A DNA stretch of 8,761 nt from Chromatiales bacterium (GTDB lineage Bacteria; Pseudomonadota; Gammaproteobacteria; UBA6429; Thiohalophilaceae): NCBI GenBank assembly GCA_027001895.1, contig JALTLP010000396.1:1-8761 (forward strand), in the 5' to 3' direction. Both the position numbers and the translations under genes were made by a program. Positions 1 to 6,565 of the stretch are shown here, piece after piece. The stretch's first letter is position 1, and every line of letters begins with the position of its first letter. The notes beneath the pieces were generated by a model. That model saw nothing but the letters and a program-made list of their open reading frames with translations. It was not told the DNA's origin and did not search any database.

Positions 1-994
1 CAGGTTCATGGTGGTTTGGCGTGAAGTCATTTTGATCTGAAAATGCGGATTGTTGATGTTGAGGCCCTTGTTGGGAAACATTCACATTACCCAGATCGAG
101 CCCTTGTTGTTCAAACATTTCTCGTAGCCGTGGAATAGCCGATTCGATGGCTTCTTTTGCGGTCGCATTACTAACATGGAATACAATGTTTGCCTGTTGA
201 TCTTTGGCAATATGCAGGCGAACATCAAGATTACCCAGTTCCGGTGGATCCAGCCTGATATCTGCACGCTGTATGTTATTGTTTACCATCCAGTTTATAC
301 GCTCCCCCAGATGGGCGTTAAATTGTGGATTATCCGGACTCACTGTTATTGGCGGTAAAACAGCTTCAGACGAGGTCATGGTTAAACTCTGATTAACCAT
401 AATACCCGGTGCTGAACCACTCAACACCGCGTTATCAAAAGAAGCTGTTTTATCAGGCTGTGCCTGTTGCATTAACTGGCTTAATACCTGAGCATTAAGT
501 TGTTTTATATTTGGTAAATTCTTTTCAGTAAAATTCGTTGTTAACTGGCTGGTAAATAAATCACTGTCCAGCTCTGCACCCTGCTTAATTGCCAGAGGAT
601 TTTCATCTGCTGGCAGTAACGCAGTAACGCTGCTGCTAAATCGCCCTTCAACAGGAATATTGGCCGCAAGCAGTGCATCAGGCTTGTTGCCCTGTGCTGT
701 GGCAAGCTGTTTGATTTGCTGCAAAGGCGGCAATTGTTTGCCGTTAACTTCGGTGGCTACGGCGTTTGTCGCAAGTAACTCGTTAATCCCCGGTAGTGCT
801 TGTTGTTCTGCTGTTAGCTCGGCTAACTGTTCTGCAGACAGGCGGGTATCGGCTGACAGAGCATTTAAAATCTCTGTAAAATCAGTGGTTTGATCTTCAG
901 GTAAAGTGCTTTGTGCGAGCTTGTTTGAGCCGCTAGCAGACGATGCTGGTGCGGATTCGCTAACAATTTGTGCTGATATTGCGGCTTCTGACAC
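1..994 (-). CDS. fliK: Flagellar hook-length control protein FliK (3' end outside window)
   Basis: 331 codons are visible from GTG 994; the frame is open to the left edge. An in-frame stop at 1006-1004 and the ribosome site TAAGAG support GTG. Residues 1-220 are low-complexity, rich in Ala, Gln, Ser and Thr with no stable family motif, as expected of the secreted ruler segment. Residues about 222-308 are the conserved C-terminal hook domain: LGERINWMVNNNIQRADIRL, DPPELGNLDVRLHI, and IPRLREMFEQQGLDLGNVNV. This domain contacts FlhB and switches export from hook to filament substrates. A Gln/His-rich tail begins near 309. Known FliK proteins are about 400 residues or more, so most of the protein is present. 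It has its own sigma-54 promoter 40-55 bases upstream. Confidence 0.94.
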   Translation of the reverse strand, partial: MSEAAISAQIVSESAPASSASGSNKLAQSTLPEDQTTDFTEILNALSADTRLSAEQLAELTAEQQALPGINELLATNAVATEVNGKQLPPLQQIKQLATAQGNKPDALLAANIPVEGRFSSSVTALLPADENPLAIKQGAELDSDLFTSQLTTNFTEKNLPNIKQLNAQVLSQLMQQAQPDKTASFDNAVLSGSAPGIMVNQSLTMTSSEAVLPPITVSPDNPQFNAHLGERINWMVNNNIQRADIRLDPPELGNLDVRLHIAKDQQANIVFHVSNATAKEAIESAIPRLREMFEQQGLDLGNVNVSQQGPQHQQSAFSDQNDFTPNHHEP

Positions 995-1000
995 TTTACA

Positions 1001-1006
1001 CTCTTA
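1001..1006 (-). promoter_or_regulatory. Ribosome binding site of fliK
   Basis: TAAGAG lies 6 bases before GTG 994. It also contains the in-frame TAA (1006-1004) that blocks any earlier start, so GTG 994 is the first possible start codon. The site follows directly on an A6T7 tract (1018-1006 in the message sense) within the short leader. Confidence 0.55.
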
Positions 1007-1033
1007 AAAAAATTTTTTCGACAAAATGATAAT

Positions 1034-1049
1034 TGCAAATGCTATGCCA
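1034..1049 (-). promoter_or_regulatory. Sigma-54 promoter of fliK
   Basis: The minus strand reads TGGCATAGCATTTGCA, matching TGGCACG-N4-TTGCW at TGGCA and TTGCA, with the invariant GG and GC 10 bases apart. It starts 22 bases after the fliJ stop. With the C at 1035 as -12, transcription would begin near 1023 and leave a leader of about 29 bases before the fliK GTG. From memory, fliK is placed among the FleR-dependent genes in Pseudomonas, which fits. Confidence 0.8.
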
Positions 1050-1070
1050 GAACGGGAACAGGCTTCAGGT

Positions 1071-1511
1071 TTAGATTGAATTGGGGCTTTTTTTACAGGG
1101 CCGATCATCCGCTTCTTTCTGCTCTCGATTGTCGTCCTGTTTTACTTCTATTTTCCGGTAACGCTCAACCGTGGTATTCATAATTTCGGTTTTCATATGA
1201 ACATGCTGCCAGATTTTTTTTGACTGCTCACATTGTTGCTGTGATTCCAGTATCTGGATTTGTTGCTGACTGATCGCCTTTTCAAGCCCTTCGATAAAAC
1301 GCTTATAAGTTTGCATTGCAGAAACGTCCATGCCCTGCTGGCCTTCCTGGTTTAAACGGTTTAGATATTCCTGTCGGTATTGTTTGAGTGATTCAAGTTT
1401 TTTTAAATTTTCAGCATGAACCCGGTTTGACGTTCCCAGCGCCACCGCTGCAGCCTGCTCTTTGTTCCTGGCCAGATCTGCGAGGGTTGAGAAACGTTGT
1501 GACTTTTTCAT
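1071..1511 (-). CDS. fliJ: Flagellar export protein FliJ
   Basis: A 146-residue, highly charged and almost entirely helical protein, matching the roughly 147 of enteric FliJ. It starts MKKSQRFSTLADLARNKEQAAAVALG, like the family's opening helix, and continues as a two-stranded coiled coil with many Gln and Glu (about 5-125). The conserved Trp near K-K-I-W-Q is followed by VERYRKIEVKQDDNREQKEADD. FliJ inserts into the FliI ring like an F1 gamma stalk, escorts export chaperones and contacts FlhA. The call rests on size, composition and position after fliI. Start ATG 1511 has a modest ribosome site (GTGAG, 9-base gap). Unlike the upstream genes it is separated from fliI by 69 bases that contain a sigma-54 promoter. 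Confidence 0.93.
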   Translation of the reverse strand: MKKSQRFSTLADLARNKEQAAAVALGTSNRVHAENLKKLESLKQYRQEYLNRLNQEGQQGMDVSAMQTYKRFIEGLEKAISQQQIQILESQQQCEQSKKIWQHVHMKTEIMNTTVERYRKIEVKQDDNREQKEADDRPCKKSPNSI

Positions 1512-1551
1512 TATTGCAAACTCACAATTGGGTCAATGTATTATAAATAAT

Positions 1552-1567
1552 AGCAAATATTGCGCCA
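1552..1567 (-). promoter_or_regulatory. Sigma-54 promoter of fliJ
   Basis: The minus strand reads TGGCGCAATATTTGCT. Against the sigma-54 consensus TGGCACG-N4-TTGCW it keeps TGGC, the C two bases on, and TTGCT, with the required 10 bases between GG and GC. It begins 14 bases after the fliI stop and points at fliJ. Taking the C of the downstream GC (1553) as -12 puts the transcript start near 1541, giving a leader of about 30 bases before ATG 1511. The likely activator is FlrC, encoded upstream in the same window. Confidence 0.75.
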
Positions 1568-1580
1568 TTCAGAACTCGAT

Positions 1581-3092
1581 TTATGGAAGCAAAACACCAG
1601 CAGGATTTGCAATATTGTCCTGTTCATCACTTGCTGTGCTGGTAGTGGTAGCGCCATTGGCAGCATCCTGATCAGGCATCGGTGCAAACGGGTCGGTGGT
1701 TTGTAATGCCGTCTGTGTCTGTTCCATCAACTCGTATATTTCGACCAGTCTTTGTAAACTTTCGGCATACGTTGTCGGGTCATCCATGTCCTGCTTTAAA
1801 AATTCCATTAATGCAGGGTGTAATGCTATCGCCTGATCAACACGGCTGTCTGAACCTGCTGTATAGGCACCTATAGTAATAAGGTCTTCGTTCTTTTTAT
1901 AGGTTGAATAAATCTGTTTAAATTTTTGAACAACGCGCAGATGTTCCTTATCTATAATATCAACCATTGCCCGACTTATTGAGGCTTCTATATCTACCGC
2001 AGGGAAATGCCCGGACTCTGCAAGTTCACGCGATAAAACAATATGCCCATCGAGTATTGCCCGGCTTGCATCGGCAATCGGATCCATTTGGTCATCGCCT
2101 TCGGTTAACACCGTGTAAAAGGCAGTAATCGAACCTTTACCTTTTTCAGCATTACCTGCACGTTCTACAAGTTGTGGTAAGCGACCAAAGACAGAAGGTG
2201 GATAACCTTTCGTTGCCGGAGGCTCGCCTATCGCCAATGCGATTTCGCGTTGCGCCTGAGCAAAGCGGGTTAAGGAGTCCATGAGTAATAAAACATTCTT
2301 ACCCTGATCACGGAAATACTCTGCAATACTGGTAGCAAGAAAAGCACCGTGTAAACGCATAACCGGTGTCTGGTCAGCCGGTACGGCGACCACAACGGCG
2401 CGTGCCATACCCTCCTCGCCTAAAATGTTATTGATAAAATCATTGACTTCACGGCCACGTTCACCAATCAGACCAACGACAATAACATCGGCCGTGGTGT
2501 AGCGCGTCATCATGCCTAGCAAAACACTTTTACCCACACCACTGCCAGCAAATAAACCGAGTCGCTGGCCACGACCAATTGAGAGTAATGAATTAATAGA
2601 TCGCACGCCAACATCCAGGGGTTCGGTTATTGGTGCGCGGTTTAACGGGTTAATTGGCTTTCCTGTTAACGGAACCGTTTCGGTTGTGTTTAAATGACCT
2701 TTACCATCCAGCGGCCTGCCGGTGCCGTCCAGTACCCGACCCAGCAAATTGTCACCAACAGCAACTTCGTAAATTTTACTGGATGGGATAACTCGCGCAT
2801 TAGGTTGAATACCGTGAATACTGCCAGTTGGCATCAGATATAGTCGTTCACCATTAAAGCCTACAACTTCTGCTTCGATGGATTCACCGTTTAAACTCTC
2901 AACTTCACAACGCACACCAACGGCTGCCTGACAGCCCAGTGCTTCAAGTGTCATTCCTACCATCCGGGTAATTTTACCTTCGACGATCATGGATGATGAT
3001 GCCGGCATACGTGCCTGGCAATCAGACAGTTTCTGTACCCAGTTATGCTGATGCTTTAAACGCTGTTTATTAAACGGATCAGGATTAGTCAT
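1581..3092 (-). CDS. fliI: Flagellum-specific export ATPase FliI
   Basis: FliI is an F1-beta-like hexameric ATPase that, with FliH and FliJ, feeds substrates to the type III export gate. Seen (numbering from ATG 3092): Walker A AGSGVGKS (182-189), GERGRE with the catalytic Glu (210-215; E211), Walker B VLLLMD (267-272), KGYPPSVFGRLPQLVERAG (295-313) and the TEGDDQMDPIAD loop. The length is 503 residues against about 440-457 usually. The excess is about 10 residues at the N terminus and about 36 at the C terminus (from about 467, rich in Ala, Thr, Asp and Gln). Start choice: ATG 3116 or 3098 would add 8 or 2 residues, but ATG 3092 overlaps the fliH stop by 8 bases (ATGACTAA), the same geometry as fliG/fliH. 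No good ribosome site is visible, so translational coupling to fliH is likely. Confidence 0.97.
   Translation of the reverse strand: MTNPDPFNKQRLKHQHNWVQKLSDCQARMPASSSMIVEGKITRMVGMTLEALGCQAAVGVRCEVESLNGESIEAEVVGFNGERLYLMPTGSIHGIQPNARVIPSSKIYEVAVGDNLLGRVLDGTGRPLDGKGHLNTTETVPLTGKPINPLNRAPITEPLDVGVRSINSLLSIGRGQRLGLFAGSGVGKSVLLGMMTRYTTADVIVVGLIGERGREVNDFINNILGEEGMARAVVVAVPADQTPVMRLHGAFLATSIAEYFRDQGKNVLLLMDSLTRFAQAQREIALAIGEPPATKGYPPSVFGRLPQLVERAGNAEKGKGSITAFYTVLTEGDDQMDPIADASRAILDGHIVLSRELAESGHFPAVDIEASISRAMVDIIDKEHLRVVQKFKQIYSTYKKNEDLITIGAYTAGSDSRVDQAIALHPALMEFLKQDMDDPTTYAESLQRLVEIYELMEQTQTALQTTDPFAPMPDQDAANGATTTSTASDEQDNIANPAGVLLP
1601..1622. repeat. Imperfect palindrome CAGGA-N12-TCCTG upstream of the fliJ promoter
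   Basis: Perfect 5-base arms CAGGA and TCCTG flank a 12-base centre, inside the 3' end of fliI. The centre lies about 70 bases upstream of the predicted fliJ transcription start. Enhancer-binding activators usually bind as dimers somewhat upstream of sigma-54 promoters, so this is a possible site for FlrC or its partner FlrA. No copy with the same spacing is apparent before fliK, and chance is a fair alternative. Confidence 0.2.
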
Positions 3093-3852
3093 CGTCATCA
3101 CTATCAAGTAAATCATCGAGTTCAGGCATTATCTTTGCTGAATCCTGTTGAGAATTTTCAGTTTGTTCAGTATCAGCAGTTTGTTCGCTGTCTGAATAAA
3201 CATTTAAATCTGAGGTTCGTTCGCCACCCAGCAGGCTGGCAATAATCCGGTTAAGCCTTGTTTCAACACTGGCATCAATATAAGACTGTCCAGCCTGTAA
3301 ACGGCAGCCACCACGTGATAATAAGGGATCGTCTATCAGCCGCCAGGGTTGTGATTCATCATCATGATTGATAGAAAGCGCCTCTCTGACCAGTGCAACA
3401 TCTTCCGGGTGTAAATAAATATTAACCTTTCGTTCTGCTATAGGCAGTGATGCCATGGCTTCTCGCACAACAGCAACAATCTGCCCCGGTTCAGTATGCA
3501 GTTCTCGCCTGATTAACTGGCCGGTTACCGCCATCGACAGGTGAAACAGTTGGTCAGTTACTATCTCATCGAGATCGTCCAGTGGACGATTCAGAAATTT
3601 TAAAATCTTGTCGAGATGTTCACAGCGACTTGTCACTTCCTTTTGTGCTTTTTTAAGTCCTTCATCGTATCCGGCTTTTAAACCTTCCTGATAGGCTGCT
3701 TCTTCAATTTTTTCTATATCTTCGGCTGTTGGTAATTCTGGTTGCTTTTGTTTTGTGCCATCGACAACATTGGGTAACTCCCATTTTTCATAGGCTGATT
3801 CAGCCTCAGCGGATTCAGCCGAAATAATATGTGTAGTTGTCGGCTTAGACAA
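3085..3852 (-). CDS. fliH: Flagellar export ATPase stator FliH (TTG start favoured)
   Basis: FliH dimerises, holds FliI and links it to the C ring and export gate. From TTG 3852 the protein is 255 residues. It opens with the W-x-L-P type motif (YEKWELPNV, about 20-28), then a coiled coil with the family's GxxxGxxxG repeat (G57, G61, G65 in EGLKAGYDEG). The FliI-binding domain follows (LRRELHTEPGQIVAVVREAM, VNIYLHPEDVALVREAL, DDPLLSRGGCRL). The last 40 or so residues are an acidic tail with EQT repeats, ending DDLLDSDDDD. Start choice: in-frame GTG codons at 3870, 3867 and 3864 are possible (up to 261 residues), but they fall in a GTG run encoding the FliG poly-Gly end. GGAG at 3862-3859 sits 6 bases before TTG 3852. 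The overlap with fliG is then 8 bases (TTGTCTAA). Confidence 0.93.
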   Translation of the reverse strand: MSKPTTTHIISAESAEAESAYEKWELPNVVDGTKQKQPELPTAEDIEKIEEAAYQEGLKAGYDEGLKKAQKEVTSRCEHLDKILKFLNRPLDDLDEIVTDQLFHLSMAVTGQLIRRELHTEPGQIVAVVREAMASLPIAERKVNIYLHPEDVALVREALSINHDDESQPWRLIDDPLLSRGGCRLQAGQSYIDASVETRLNRIIASLLGGERTSDLNVYSDSEQTADTEQTENSQQDSAKIMPELDDLLDSDDDD

Positions 3853-4855
3853 ATTCTTCTCCACCACCACCGCCTAATGAAATTTCACCCGCATCTGCCA
3901 TTCGTCGGGCAATGGCCAGTATTTCTTTCTGTGCTGTTTCAACATCGCTTAAACGTACCGGGCCTTTTGATTCAAGGTCATCACGTAGCATTTCACCGGC
4001 ACGCTTGGACATATTTTTAAATATTTTCTCTTTAATTTCCTCGTCAGCACCTTTTAATGCAACAATAAGGTTTTCTGATGAGATTTCCCTTAACAGCGAC
4101 TGAATACCACGGTCATCCACATCAACAAGATTATCAAATACAAACATCAGTTCCTGGATACCGTCACCCATTTCCGGATCATTTTCCCGAACACCTTCAA
4201 GTATTTCACTTTCAACCGAGCTTTCCATAAAGTTAAGTATGTTCGCTGCGGTTTTAAGACCACCGACACCGGATGATTTAATGCTGTCTGCATTACCGGA
4301 AAACTGTTTTTCAAGAACTTCATCAAGTTCATTCATTGCGCTGGGTTGAATACCATCGAGTAATGCGATTCGCATTAATGCATCAACCCGCATATTTTCC
4401 GGAATTGCAGCCAATATTTCAGCAGCCTGATCCGGTTCAAGATAGGATAAAACAATGGCAATGATCTGCGGATGTTCCAGTCGAATAATATCGGCAATCG
4501 CCCTGGGTTCCATCCACTTTAGTTGTTCAATGCCCTTGGATTTGCGTCCAAGTAAAATACGATCCAGTATACTGCCTGCATTGTCCTTACCCAGCGCACT
4601 TTCAAGCACGTTACGCAAATAGTCTTCGTTACCAACACCCAGTGCAGTATGTGTTTCCACTTTATCAACAAAGTTTGATAACACATCAGAGACAGTACTT
4701 TTATCAATACCATCAATCTGTGCCATGGCTTCACCAATTTTCTGCACTTCTTTTGGTGACATATGCTTTAAAACTGCTGCCGCATCCTCCTCACCAAGAG
4801 TCAACAGAAAAACTGCCGCCCGTTCAACACCTGTCAATTTTTTTGCTTCAGCCAT
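3845..4855 (-). CDS. fliG: Flagellar motor switch protein FliG
   Basis: A 336-residue protein, near the roughly 331 of enteric FliG. The N-terminal domain (about 1-100, opening with LTGVERAAVFLLTLGEE) binds the FliF tail. The middle domain has the EHPQ motif (127-130) that contacts FliM, and PENMRVDALMRIA. A conserved Gly-Gly linker (SGVGGLKTAANILN, near 195-208) precedes the C-terminal domain with MFVF (237-240). The torque helix NMSKRAGEMLRDDLESKGPV (281-300) retains the charged residues R285, D292 and D293, which correspond to the enteric R281/D288/D289 that interact with the stator. Start ATG 4855 is directly preceded by an in-frame TAA, so it cannot lie further upstream without a stop; no strong ribosome site is visible. 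The end GGGGEEFV overlaps the start of fliH. Confidence 0.98.
   Translation of the reverse strand: MAEAKKLTGVERAAVFLLTLGEEDAAAVLKHMSPKEVQKIGEAMAQIDGIDKSTVSDVLSNFVDKVETHTALGVGNEDYLRNVLESALGKDNAGSILDRILLGRKSKGIEQLKWMEPRAIADIIRLEHPQIIAIVLSYLEPDQAAEILAAIPENMRVDALMRIALLDGIQPSAMNELDEVLEKQFSGNADSIKSSGVGGLKTAANILNFMESSVESEILEGVRENDPEMGDGIQELMFVFDNLVDVDDRGIQSLLREISSENLIVALKGADEEIKEKIFKNMSKRAGEMLRDDLESKGPVRLSDVETAQKEILAIARRMADAGEISLGGGGGEEFV
3859..3862 (-). promoter_or_regulatory. Ribosome binding site favouring fliH TTG start
   Basis: GGAG lies within the 3' end of fliG and is followed by a 6-base gap (AAGAAT) and TTG 3852. None of the upstream GTG alternatives has a comparable purine-rich site at the proper distance. 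This favours TTG as the fliH start. Confidence 0.55.
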
Positions 4856-4882
4856 TTATTTACAACTTTTTAAACTGTTCAT
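4856..4882 (-). other. 8-codon ORF abutting the fliG start
   Basis: In the fliF-fliG gap an ATG opens a tiny ORF (MNSLKSCK) whose TAA stop is immediately followed by the fliG ATG, in the same frame (TAAATG). fliG has no convincing ribosome site of its own here, so re-initiation after this ORF is conceivable. The mini-ORF also lacks a clear ribosome site, and an ORF this short arises readily by chance in a 33-base AT-rich gap. Whether it is translated cannot be judged from sequence. Confidence 0.2.
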
Positions 4883-4888
4883 TATGTT

Positions 4889-6505
4889 TTATTCATCCGA
4901 GATCCAGTCCTTAACAACCTGTGCAACCCGCTTGGGTTCTTCTGCTGCAAGCGATTTTGCTGCGACCAGATCGTTTTCATATACCGGCAGTTCTTCCAGC
5001 AAAGCCGCGCCATCGGCACCACTTAAAGTTAACTGATCTTCTGCCACGTCTTCTTCAACATCGGCAGCCGGTTTATAACTGGCAAGACTTCTGAACGTTG
5101 GCTTTAAAACACCAAAAATAAGAAAGAGTACAGCGAAGCCAGCAAGCGCCTGCTTAACAACACTCCAGAACCAGCTCTGTTCCCAGACAGGAATTTCAGG
5201 CAAGGCTTCAGGTGATTCTTTCTCAATAAAACCGCTGTTAACAACATTAACTGTGTCACCACGTAACGCATTAAAACCGATTGCTTCTCTTACCAGGGTA
5301 GTCAGTTTATTTAATTCTTCAGGCGTATACTGGGTTCGAACTGTTTCACCTTTCTTGTTAACACTCACTTTGTCATCAACAACAACCGCAACGGACAGTT
5401 TACGAAGTGTTGTGGGTGACTTCTTCGTATGGTTAATCGTTCTGTCTAATTCATAGTTTAAGGTTGATTTACGCTGATTCTTACTCGGAGGTTGCGTGCT
5501 TGTTGTATTTGTCTGATTGGCTGTTGCCTGCTCCGGCGCTGTTCCTGCTGCGGGAGGCTCGTTTGATAAGGCACCGGGAATTCCAGCATTAGCATTACTG
5601 CCAACGGACTGTTCTTCAAAACGTTGTTCACTGCGAACCGCTGAAGGATCAGGAGTAAATAATTCAGAGGTGCTTTCTGAATGGGTAAAATCAATATCGG
5701 CAACAACCTGTGCTCGCACTTTATTATCACCAACAATGGGTGCAAGTATACTTTCAATACGTTTAATATAATGTTGTTCCAGCCGGGTGGTGTATGCAAA
5801 CTGTGATTCGGCTATGGTAAATTCATCCTGTTCACCATTATCAGTTAACAGATTACCACTTGAATCAACAATGGTGACATCGTCAACGGATAAATCTGAA
5901 ATACTTGAAGCTACCAGATGAGTAATGGCAACAATATGACGCTTGGGTAATTTGTAACCGGATGCCAGCTCCAGCATGACTGATGCACGGGCTTTTTTCT
6001 GGTCACGTATAAACACTGTATCTTTAGGCAAGGCCAGGTGTACCCGGGTGTTTTTTACTGCCGCAATGGTATTAATAGTACGGGCCAGCTCTTCTTCCTT
6101 AGCGCGATGATAACGTGCATTTTGCAGAAAAGTACTGGTTCCAATACTTTCATCTTTTTGTAACAGTTCAAAACCAACACCACTGCCTTTAGGATAACCT
6201 TCTGCAGCAAGTTCTATCCGTGCCTGCTGTACCTTGTCATTTTCGACAAGAATACTCCCCGATGCCAGGTCGATTTCGTATTTCACTCCCATTCTCTTTA
6301 GAACCTGAACAACATCATTGCTGTCTTTTGCTGATATATTTGAAAAAAGCACACTGTAATCCGGTTCCTGTGACCACAGGACAATACCAATTCCCACCGC
6401 AATACTTGCAGCCAGTCCTATTAGTAGCCCAACCTGTCTGACAACCGGGAGTTCTGACATGCCAACAAAAGTATTGCTGACATTATCTGTTTTAGTAAGA
6501 TCCAT
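4889..6505 (-). CDS. fliF: Flagellar MS-ring protein FliF
   Basis: A 538-residue protein, close to the family's usual 550-600. It has a cytoplasmic N terminus, a first membrane helix at about 23-44 (GLLIGLAASIAVGIGIVLW), and a large periplasmic region including the secretion-ring-like domain (about 50-230: YSVLFSNI, RVHLALPKDTVF). The conserved GIPGALSNEPP (308-318) is followed by a Thr/Gln-rich loop (about 320-345). A second membrane helix lies at about 445-467. The cytoplasmic tail ends in the FliG-binding segment (AAEEPKRVAQVVKDWI, near 521-536). FliF builds the inner-membrane MS ring on which rotor, rod and export gate assemble. Start ATG 6505 is preceded by AAGG with an 8-base gap. fliG follows after 33 bases, matching the direct FliF-FliG contact. 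Confidence 0.97.
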   Translation of the reverse strand: MDLTKTDNVSNTFVGMSELPVVRQVGLLIGLAASIAVGIGIVLWSQEPDYSVLFSNISAKDSNDVVQVLKRMGVKYEIDLASGSILVENDKVQQARIELAAEGYPKGSGVGFELLQKDESIGTSTFLQNARYHRAKEEELARTINTIAAVKNTRVHLALPKDTVFIRDQKKARASVMLELASGYKLPKRHIVAITHLVASSISDLSVDDVTIVDSSGNLLTDNGEQDEFTIAESQFAYTTRLEQHYIKRIESILAPIVGDNKVRAQVVADIDFTHSESTSELFTPDPSAVRSEQRFEEQSVGSNANAGIPGALSNEPPAAGTAPEQATANQTNTTSTQPPSKNQRKSTLNYELDRTINHTKKSPTTLRKLSVAVVVDDKVSVNKKGETVRTQYTPEELNKLTTLVREAIGFNALRGDTVNVVNSGFIEKESPEALPEIPVWEQSWFWSVVKQALAGFAVLFLIFGVLKPTFRSLASYKPAADVEEDVAEDQLTLSGADGAALLEELPVYENDLVAAKSLAAEEPKRVAQVVKDWISDE

Positions 6506-6565
6506 TTTTGTTACCTTATTGCATTCTCAAATAATTAATTATACGTTTTAGTTAACAACCCGCTA

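Noticed and set aside
660..893. 77-codon plus-strand ORF with many Cys and Ser, opposite fliK
   Set aside because: It is antisense to the Ala/Gln-rich ruler region of fliK; the Cys/Ser composition is what the complement of such codons gives.
4725..5036. 103-codon plus-strand ORF opposite the fliG/fliF junction
   Set aside because: It lies antisense to two clear flagellar genes, and its translation has Ser/Ala-rich shadow composition and no recognisable domain.
6531..6542. 12-base palindrome ATAATTAATTAT in the fliE-fliF gap
   Set aside because: Made only of A and T in AT-rich DNA, with no second copy noticed at other junctions; not supportable as an operator.
6538..6543. Perfect TATAAT on the minus strand between fliE and fliF
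   Set aside because: No acceptable -35 hexamer at 16-18 bases; such a hexamer is expected by chance in this AT-rich gap.
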